Shown here: positions 58,140 through 64,000 of the stretch, piece by piece
Layout of the letters: each line of letters starts with the position of its first letter
Position numbering within the stretch: the stretch's first letter is position 1
Assembly: GCF_034932185.1 (NCBI RefSeq)
Contig: NZ_JAYGHW010000003.1
Coordinates: forward strand, 1 to 64,000
DNA from: Spirulina sp034932185
GTDB taxonomy: Bacteria > Cyanobacteriota > Cyanobacteriia > Cyanobacteriales > Spirulinaceae
Direction of reading: 5' to 3'
Length of the DNA stretch: 64,000 nucleotides
Position numbers and translations under genes: made by a program
The notes under the pieces: generated by a model
What the model was told of the DNA's origin: nothing
Databases searched by the model: none
What the model saw: only the letters and a program-made list of their open reading frames with translations

Positions 58140-60662
58140 ATGGCTAAACAGCTTGACCTGCTCGCAACGGGCAAAATCATCCCCACTGCACTCCACAGTG
58201 AGATGGAACGGTCTTATCTGGAATATGCGATGAGCGTCATTGTCGGGCGAGCTTTGCCCGATGTGCGCGACGGATTAAAACCCGTCCATCGCCGTATTCT
58301 CTACGCCATGCACGAACTGGGCTTAACCCCCGATCGCCCCTATCGTAAATGCGCCCGTGTTGTCGGGGATGTCTTGGGGAAATACCATCCCCATGGGGAT
58401 CAATCGGTCTACGATGCCCTGGTGCGGATGGTGCAGGATTTTTCCTCTCGTTATCCCCTCTTGGCGGGCCATGGCAACTTTGGCTCGGTGGATAATGACC
58501 CCCCAGCGGCGATGCGCTACACGGAAACGCGGCTGGCGGCGATCGCCCAAGATGGCCTCCTTACCGATATCAGTGAGGCCACGGTTAATTATGCCAATAA
58601 CTTTGATAATTCCCAACAGGAGCCGGTGGTGTTGCCGGCCCAGTTGCCGATTTTGTTGCTCAATGGTTGTACGGGGATTGCCGTGGGCATGGCCACCAAT
58701 GTGCCGCCCCATAATTTGGGGGAAATTGTCGATGGCTTAATTGCTCTGATTGATCACCCGGATTTGCCCGATCGCAAATTGTGGCAACTGATTCCCGGGC
58801 CGGATTTTCCCACGGGGGGGGAAATCATCGGTACGGCGGGGATTGAGGAAGCCTACGCCACGGGTCGGGGTAGCATTCCGTTGCGGGGTGTTGCCCATCT
58901 GGAAGCGTTGGAGAAGGGGAGTAAGCGCCGCCGCCATCAACAGGTTTTAGTGATTACCGAGTTGCCCTATCAGGTCAATAAGGCGGCTTGGATTGAAAAA
59001 GTTGCCGAGTTGGTGAATCAGGAAAAACTGAAGGGGATTGCTGATATTCGGGATGAGAGCGCTCGCGATGGGATGCGGGTTGTGATTGAAATTAAGCGGG
59101 ATGGCAACCCCCAGGAAATTTTGCGGCAACTCTATCGCCAAACCCCCTTACAGGGCAACTTTGGCGCAATTTTCCTGACGTTGGTGAATAACAAGCCCTG
59201 TCAACTCAGTTTGCGGGAAATTTTGACGGCGTTTTTGGAATTTCGCGAAACAACTCTCGTTAGGCGTTATCAGGATGAATTGGCCCATGCAACGGGTCGC
59301 CGGGAAACGGTGGCGGCGCTGTTGGCGGCTTTGACGAATCTCGATCAGGTGGTGGAGATTCTCCGCCATGCCCCCGATGGCACGACAGCAAGGGGAACAT
59401 TAATCACGGAATTAGGAATTAATGAAGCTCAAGCTAATGCGATCCTGGCGATGCCGATGCGCCGGTTAACGGGTTTGGAGCGGCAAAAGTTGGAGCAGGA
59501 GGGGACGGAGTTAGGGGCGCAGATTGAGCGGTTGGCGCAGTTATTGGGCGATCGCCATGAATTATTAAAAGCCCTCAAAAAGGAACTCCGTAGTCTCAAG
59601 CGTAAGTTTAGCGATCCCCGCCGCACGAAAATTCTCACCGGGTCAGCGCCGGAACCGGCCTCCCCTGGAACGCCTAAAACAACGGCTAAACCCAAGACCG
59701 AAAAAGCGATCGCCCCCCCCTTGATCACCGACAGCCTCCCCTCGGATGCGGTGTTGATCGTGACGCAAAAAGGGGCGATCGCCTGGGAATCTCCCCCCAA
59801 ACCGCCAAAATTGCCCCGCAAATTAGAAGATTTGTTGATCTTGCGCGAACCGATCCAAGGGCGGGAACAGGTGATGGTGATGACGGAATCTGGCAAGGTT
59901 TATCCCCTGGCCATGGATGCCATCCCCTCTAGCGGCAATCCTACCCCCGTGATTCAATTGCTTTCCCCAACGGTGCAACAGAAGCGCGAACCCCTCAGCC
60001 ATTTCTTTTTGCCGCCTTTGGCTGGGGATCATACTGATCTCTTGGTGGTGACGGAACAGGGCCGAGTGAAACGGGTAGGGGCGGCGGATCTTGCGGAGAT
60101 TACCAACCGGGGGGCGGTGTTGGCGAAATTGAAACCGGGCGATCGCCCGCAACAGGTGCAATGGGTGCAACCGGGGCAAGAAGTGGCGATCGCCACTTCC
60201 GGCGGGCGCATTCTCCGCTGTCCCATTGATGACGAGCAGATCCCGATCATGGGGCGGACGGCTCAGGGCAGCCAAGGGACGCGGGTGCGCAAGGGGGAAA
60301 CCATTGTCGGCAGTGTGGCCATTCATCCCGCCCAAGTGAAAGAATTTTTCCTGCTTACGGAGCAGGGCTATGGCAAACGCTTACCCCTGAAGGAATTGCG
60401 TTTAGGGCAGCGGGGGGATATTGGTACGCAGGCGCTGCGGTTTAAGGGGAGTGATGGGTACGCTAAAGCGGATCGCCTCCTCGCCATTGCGCCCCTACTT
60501 CCCGGTTTAACCAAGATAGCGGTACTCACCAGTACCGATCGCTTACTCTGGATCACGGTGGCGGATCTCCCTCAACAGGGCAAAGAGGGATTAGGCGATC
60601 GCATCCCCGGTTTAAACCGCGATGAAACCCTCGCTGAGTTCATCCCCACCATCCTCTACTAA
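58140..60662 (+). CDS. Type IIA topoisomerase subunit A (GyrA/ParC-like)
   Basis: The 840-residue breakage-reunion subunit. ALPDVRDGLKPVHRRILYAM, the helix KYHPHGDQSVYDALVRMVQ, and the catalytic Tyr in PAAMRYTETRL are all in place. The C-terminal beta-pinwheel has several blades (ITQKGAIAWES-like, VTEQGRVKRVG, LLTEQGYGKRLPL). The GyrA box QRRGGKG is not at its usual first-blade site; a degenerate LGQRGDIG occurs late. It may thus be the relaxing, ParC-like paralogue that many cyanobacteria have besides true GyrA. AAGGA lies 10 bases before the ATG. Confidence 0.92.
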   Translation: MAKQLDLLATGKIIPTALHSEMERSYLEYAMSVIVGRALPDVRDGLKPVHRRILYAMHELGLTPDRPYRKCARVVGDVLGKYHPHGDQSVYDALVRMVQDFSSRYPLLAGHGNFGSVDNDPPAAMRYTETRLAAIAQDGLLTDISEATVNYANNFDNSQQEPVVLPAQLPILLLNGCTGIAVGMATNVPPHNLGEIVDGLIALIDHPDLPDRKLWQLIPGPDFPTGGEIIGTAGIEEAYATGRGSIPLRGVAHLEALEKGSKRRRHQQVLVITELPYQVNKAAWIEKVAELVNQEKLKGIADIRDESARDGMRVVIEIKRDGNPQEILRQLYRQTPLQGNFGAIFLTLVNNKPCQLSLREILTAFLEFRETTLVRRYQDELAHATGRRETVAALLAALTNLDQVVEILRHAPDGTTARGTLITELGINEAQANAILAMPMRRLTGLERQKLEQEGTELGAQIERLAQLLGDRHELLKALKKELRSLKRKFSDPRRTKILTGSAPEPASPGTPKTTAKPKTEKAIAPPLITDSLPSDAVLIVTQKGAIAWESPPKPPKLPRKLEDLLILREPIQGREQVMVMTESGKVYPLAMDAIPSSGNPTPVIQLLSPTVQQKREPLSHFFLPPLAGDHTDLLVVTEQGRVKRVGAADLAEITNRGAVLAKLKPGDRPQQVQWVQPGQEVAIATSGGRILRCPIDDEQIPIMGRTAQGSQGTRVRKGETIVGSVAIHPAQVKEFFLLTEQGYGKRLPLKELRLGQRGDIGTQALRFKGSDGYAKADRLLAIAPLLPGLTKIAVLTSTDRLLWITVADLPQQGKEGLGDRIPGLNRDETLAEFIPTILY

Positions 60663-60688
60663 TCTGAAATCCGGCTGCAAAATTAATC

Positions 60689-60715
60689 TAGGGGCGAAAC
60701 AGTTTTCGCCCCTAC
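60689..60715. repeat. Dispersed palindrome, copy 9
   Basis: TAGGGGCGAAAC is mirrored by GTTTTCGCCCCTAC with a small centre change. It lies between the convergent topoisomerase and PEP-CTERM genes. Confidence 0.88.
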
Positions 60716-60808
60716 TCAGTCCGCTCCCTCTCGCTTTTCGAGATTTGAGCCGATATTCCGCGAACCAAGAATCCCCGTCGCTGTCTTCGCGGGGAGTGTC
60801 ACCAAGGC

Positions 60809-61783
60809 TTAGGCTACTTTCCGCTTCGTTGCCACCATCACACCACCTAAGGCGATCAAACCCAGAACCGTAGCGGGTTCGGGAACCGCAACGGGGTCAC
60901 TTTCAGCGGGTAATTGAGCCGTTAACAGGTAATTGCCGGTGTGGGAAACGCCATCAAGGGGATCAACAACACCGGATTGGGTAGCCTTGAAACCAAAACT
61001 GTAGTAGCTTTGACCGCGATAGGATACCTTCACCAATTCGCTGGCCTGCACCGGCCCGCCGATCATCGAAGCAACAACAGCTAATTCAGTGCTGTTAAGG
61101 AACGAGAACAATTGAGGCGTAGCATCGTAGTGACCGGCGAGGACGATATCTAAACCGCCGCTGCCATTGCTAGCCACAGATTGCACATTGGGATCACTGA
61201 ACCGCGCAAAGCCATTGCCCGCTAAGAAGCGATCAAACAAACTAGCAGTAGTGGGGGCTTGGGCTGCGGCAGCATTGGCTGCCATTGTTGCTAAGGTAGC
61301 ATTCTTGGTTTGGGCAAAGGTTTGGCTATAGGCAACACCGCTCACCGCTGCTTTAATGCCTGCATCGGTGATGCCATAGGCGGCTAAGGCCGCATTAAAC
61401 CAAGTATTGGCTAGGTCATTATTGCCGTAAGCTGTTGTGGTGTTACCAGCTCCAAACCAATCCGCAGCGGTGAGGCTACTGATAATCACCTCAAAGCCAT
61501 CGACGTTACCCGTTAGGGTGACGGCTTGATTAAAGTCTGCGGTATTGGGGCTGGCGGTTGTGCCGCCTAACTCCACATTGCCCAGACCATCAAGGGCGGC
61601 CTGCCAATTTTGGGCGTTATTGCCGGTGATGGCGGTTTGGTTGCCGTTAACCCCATAGGTGAGGTGTGCGCCGCTGACGCTGGCTCCGGTGAGGCTGCCG
61701 GCCCAAGCGGGGAGGCTGCCAAAGGCCCCTAAACCGATGGCGAGGGAGGAGCTTAACAGTAAATGCTGGATGGTGCGGTTCAT
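60809..61783 (-). CDS. PEP-CTERM sorting-domain protein
   Basis: The 324-residue exported protein has a signal peptide ending LGSLPAWAG-like (SLPAWAG). A Gly/Asn/Ala-rich extracellular body follows. The C-terminal sorting signal is VPEPATVLG, then a hydrophobic helix and the basic end TKRKVA. Such proteins are processed by an exosortase (EpsH/XrtA-type), absent from this window, and usually join the extracellular matrix. The body has no recognised catalytic motif. Transcribed toward palindrome copy 9. Confidence 0.88.
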   Translation of the reverse strand: MNRTIQHLLLSSSLAIGLGAFGSLPAWAGSLTGASVSGAHLTYGVNGNQTAITGNNAQNWQAALDGLGNVELGGTTASPNTADFNQAVTLTGNVDGFEVIISSLTAADWFGAGNTTTAYGNNDLANTWFNAALAAYGITDAGIKAAVSGVAYSQTFAQTKNATLATMAANAAAAQAPTTASLFDRFLAGNGFARFSDPNVQSVASNGSGGLDIVLAGHYDATPQLFSFLNSTELAVVASMIGGPVQASELVKVSYRGQSYYSFGFKATQSGVVDPLDGVSHTGNYLLTAQLPAESDPVAVPEPATVLGLIALGGVMVATKRKVA

Positions 61784-61798
61784 AACAACGATTTCCCT

Positions 61799-61852
61799 AA
61801 GTTTCTTTCAATCCTGGCAGGCTGGCTTGAGGCCCTACCTCCTATGAAACTT
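61799..61852 (-). promoter_or_regulatory. Leader with inverted repeat before the PEP-CTERM gene
   Basis: AAGTTTC and GAAACTT arms (61799-61805, 61846-61852) enclose a GC-rich core with GGCAGGCTGG and GGCCC runs, 16-70 bp before the start codon. This could be a structured 5' leader. It matches no riboswitch that I know. Confidence 0.25.
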
Positions 61853-61965
61853 GATTTTGTAGCGGATTAGGTGAAGTTTTCGTAAAGATTTGGCGGTTCA
61901 ATCCCGAAGAGTTTGTGAATGCAGGAAATACCACAAATTTCGTGCCATGGTATGGGTAACAGGGG

Positions 61966-61993
61966 GGAGGGGCGAAAAATTTTTCGCCCCTAC
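61966..61993. repeat. Dispersed palindrome, copy 10
   Basis: GGAGGGGCGAAAAA is mirrored by TTTTTCGCCCCTAC. It lies 13 bp past the stop of the minus-strand CoA-disulfide-reductase gene, ahead of the PEP-CTERM gene's upstream region. Confidence 0.9.
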
Positions 61994-62006
61994 ATTGATG
62001 TGGCCT

Positions 62007-63659
62007 CTATGTGGCTTCGATCGCACAGTAGGTTTTATAGCCGCCGCTGAGGTTATAGGCGGGGAAATCATGGAACCGTAAAACCCGGGTGGCATAGTAG
62101 GCCCGTTGGCCCACTTCGCAATAGACATAGAGGGGTTGATCCGAGGGGAGTGTGGCAAGGCGATCGCGCAAGGTATTCAACGGCACATTCACCGCCCCCG
62201 GCACATGGCCCTGTTCAAACTCATCGGGATCGCGCACATCAAGGAGGAAGTGCGATCGCCACAAATCATCAGACCATTGGGCTAGGGGAGCATCCCCCCG
62301 CAGATGGTTGGCGGCAATCATCCCGGCAAAATTGACCGGATCTTTCGCGGCCCCAAATTGGGGAGCATAGCAAAGTTCCGCCTCCTCTAAATCAAACACC
62401 GTTGCCCCCTGTTGCAGGGCCATGGCGATCACATCGACGCGCTTTTCTGTCCCCTCTTCCCCCACCGCCTGGACACCAAGGATTTTGCCGGTATCGGGGC
62501 TAAACAACAACTTAATATCAATGGGCTTGGCTCCGGGAAAATAGCCCACATGGTGGCCCGGATGGAGATAAACCTTGTTGTAGGCAATCCCTAACCGTTG
62601 CAAGGTTTTCTCACTGGCTCCGGTGGTGGCAATGGTGAGGTCAAAGACGCGACAAACCGCCGTCCCCTGAACGCCGCGAAACGTACTGGGGCGACCGGCG
62701 ATCGCATCGGCAGCAATGCGCCCCTGACGATTGGCTGGCCCTGCTAAGGGAATTTGGATCGGTGTTTGGGTGACAAAATCCTGCACCTCCACCGCATCCC
62801 CCACCGCCCAAATTTGAGGATCATGGGTTTGCATCTGTGCATTGACCTGAATACCACCCCGCTCGCCAATGGCAAGGCCCGCATCCCGCGCTAACTGATT
62901 TTCGGGCCGTACCCCAATGGCGAGAATCACCAGATCCGCCCTGTGAATTTGCCCCGCTGCGGTCGTGACTTGCAGACCATCCCCATCACCCGCCGGATCA
63001 AACCGTTGCACCCCATCACTGAGGCATAATGCTACCCCGTGCGATCGCAACAGATCATGCACCCCCGTTACCATTTCCCGATCCAAAGGCGGCATCACTT
63101 GGGGCATCTGCTCCAATAGCGTCACGGCAATGCCCCGATGGATCAGGTTTTCCGTCATTTCTAAACCAATAAAGCCACCCCCCACCACCACCGCCGTTTT
63201 CACCTGATGATCCGTAATCCATTGGCGGATTTTGCGACTATCGGGAATTGTGCGCAGGGCAAAAATGCCGGGTAGATCAATGCCGGGGAGGGGGGGACGG
63301 ATGGGGGATGCTCCTGGGGATAACACCAAGGCATCATAGGCTTCTTGGCGGATTTCCCCGGTTTTGAGATTCTCTACCTCGATGGTGTGGGCGGTGCGAT
63401 CGATGGCGCGGACATTGTGCTCTAGGCAAACTTGAATATTAAACCGCTCTTGGAACAGCGTCGCATTAGCGACCAATAACTTACTTTCATCGACAATCAC
63501 ATCCCCCACATAGTAGGGCAGGCCACAGTTGGCAAAGGAAACATAGGGGCCGCGATCGAACATGATGATCTCAGCAGTTTCATTGAGACGGCGCGATCGC
63601 GCCGCGCAGGACGCGCCCCCCGCAACGCCGCCCACAATTAAAATACGTTTTCGGCTCAT
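62007..63659 (-). CDS. CoA-disulfide reductase-type flavoprotein with C-terminal rhodanese domain
   Basis: The 550-residue FAD/NAD(P)H-dependent oxidoreductase has the FAD fingerprint ILIVGGVAGGASCAAR, the single redox Cys in FANCGLPYYVGD, the NAD(P) fingerprint VVVGGGFIGLEM, and IWAVGDAVEV. The last 100 residues form a rhodanese domain (FLLDVRDPDEFEQGHVPGA) with its active Cys in YVYCEVGQRAYY. Fused CoADR-Rhd enzymes reduce CoA disulfides, persulfides or polysulfides. Both catalytic cysteines are kept. The neighbouring genes give no further hint. Confidence 0.92.
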   Translation of the reverse strand: MSRKRILIVGGVAGGASCAARSRRLNETAEIIMFDRGPYVSFANCGLPYYVGDVIVDESKLLVANATLFQERFNIQVCLEHNVRAIDRTAHTIEVENLKTGEIRQEAYDALVLSPGASPIRPPLPGIDLPGIFALRTIPDSRKIRQWITDHQVKTAVVVGGGFIGLEMTENLIHRGIAVTLLEQMPQVMPPLDREMVTGVHDLLRSHGVALCLSDGVQRFDPAGDGDGLQVTTAAGQIHRADLVILAIGVRPENQLARDAGLAIGERGGIQVNAQMQTHDPQIWAVGDAVEVQDFVTQTPIQIPLAGPANRQGRIAADAIAGRPSTFRGVQGTAVCRVFDLTIATTGASEKTLQRLGIAYNKVYLHPGHHVGYFPGAKPIDIKLLFSPDTGKILGVQAVGEEGTEKRVDVIAMALQQGATVFDLEEAELCYAPQFGAAKDPVNFAGMIAANHLRGDAPLAQWSDDLWRSHFLLDVRDPDEFEQGHVPGAVNVPLNTLRDRLATLPSDQPLYVYCEVGQRAYYATRVLRFHDFPAYNLSGGYKTYCAIEAT

Positions 63660-63740
63660 GGCAAAATCAATCCTTTGGCGTTGGGCAAACCCTGAGAATC
63701 AGGTTACGGTTAGGGAGAAACTAGCACTGTTTGATCAGAA

Positions 63741-64000
63741 ATGTCTACGCTCATTGTTAACCAAGACACGATTTTCAAGACCAAGCCCATTCAATCGAGC
63801 AGCTTGAGTGATGGGGAAAAAGCAGCGGTTCCCCGTGGGGAATATGGCATCGCCAGCGCAGAGAAAGAGGGCAATCACTATAAAGTGACATTGGATCGGG
63901 CGATCGCCGGCCAAACAGACTGGTACGTTTTTGAGGGCCATGTCCTGATTTCCAACTCAGGTACAATTGTCCTTAAGCAGGATACCGTCTTTAAAATCAA
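63741..64000 (+). CDS. Partial gene at the window end, unknown beta-rich repeat protein
   Basis: The first 86 codons of a gene that continues past the window. It starts MSTLIVNQDTIFKTKPIQSS and, about 75 residues later, NSGTIVLKQDTVFKI begins what looks like a second copy of the same module (NQDTxFK). Tandem modules of this type occur at the N-terminus of cyanobacterial extracellular or cell-wall-lytic proteins (my recollection, not checked). No signal peptide is visible. Divergent from the CoA-disulfide-reductase gene. Confidence 0.6.
   Translation, partial: MSTLIVNQDTIFKTKPIQSSSLSDGEKAAVPRGEYGIASAEKEGNHYKVTLDRAIAGQTDWYVFEGHVLISNSGTIVLKQDTVFKI

Overview
The window looks like a cyanobacterial chromosome. 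Evidence: the octamer GCGATCGC (HIP1) recurs throughout; cyanobacterial marker genes are present (CemA-family pcxA, carotenoid cruF, a GUN4-fused Ser/Thr kinase, an XisF-like core recombinase, a DevC-type permease, a PEP-CTERM protein, dispersed urease gene ureA); and heptameric short tandem repeats occur. The species cannot be fixed from sequence alone. Base composition is even, and there are no complete insertion sequences, prophage or CRISPR arrays.

Layout. 1-4.1 kb: a large two-partner-secretion (filamentous haemagglutinin-like) gene interrupted by one in-frame TGA, then a tiny minus-strand membrane ORF. 4.2-9.1 kb: DUF362 protein, exported phosphoesterase, SLC13-type transporter with RCK-C domains, nucleotide-sugar epimerase. 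9.2-16.3 kb: pyruvate kinase, a periplasmic-sensor GGDEF-EAL protein, two conserved unknowns. 16.5-25 kb: nadD with an NrtR-like regulator, hybrid histidine kinase, LOG protein and folK, thioredoxin, orphan DevC-like permease, glycosyltransferase. 25.3-33.6 kb: a 1908-residue CheA-type kinase with three C-terminal receivers, AEC transporter, sixA. 33.8-37.1 kb: 60-residue protein, GUN4 kinase, cruF, and a broken membrane-protein gene. 37.1-42.5 kb: minus-strand run of glycerate kinase, Vat-like acetyltransferase, rnc and gcvP, two of which are photorespiratory. 42.7-49 kb: pcxA overlapping a hydrolase, an orphan membrane-fusion protein, tRNA-Asn, map, ureA, a low-molecular-weight phosphatase. 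49-58 kb: SGNH-like protein, DUF1350, pilin-G/H-like lipoprotein, and a tightly overlapping operon (beta-lactamase-fold hydrolase, alpha/beta hydrolase, diverged serine recombinase). 58-64 kb: response regulator, GyrA/ParC-like topoisomerase subunit, PEP-CTERM protein, CoA-disulfide-reductase/rhodanese fusion, and a gene running off the end.

How parts work together. nadD and the NrtR-like gene form one NAD unit. Glycerate kinase and the glycine decarboxylase P-protein share strand and neighbourhood. sixA directly abuts a conserved unknown gene. The strongest non-gene signal is a family of about ten near-identical 28-bp palindromes (half-site GTAGGGGCGAAAAA). Most lie between convergent genes where they can act as bidirectional terminators, but one is read through in frame inside the CheA-type kinase and one supplies the stop codon of a gene.

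No complete novel multi-gene system is proven. The best candidates for follow-up are the palindrome family, the repeated D-L-x-x-L-L docking-like motif in the CheA linker, a helically phased TGATCA triplet before the DevC-like gene, and the recombinase operon.
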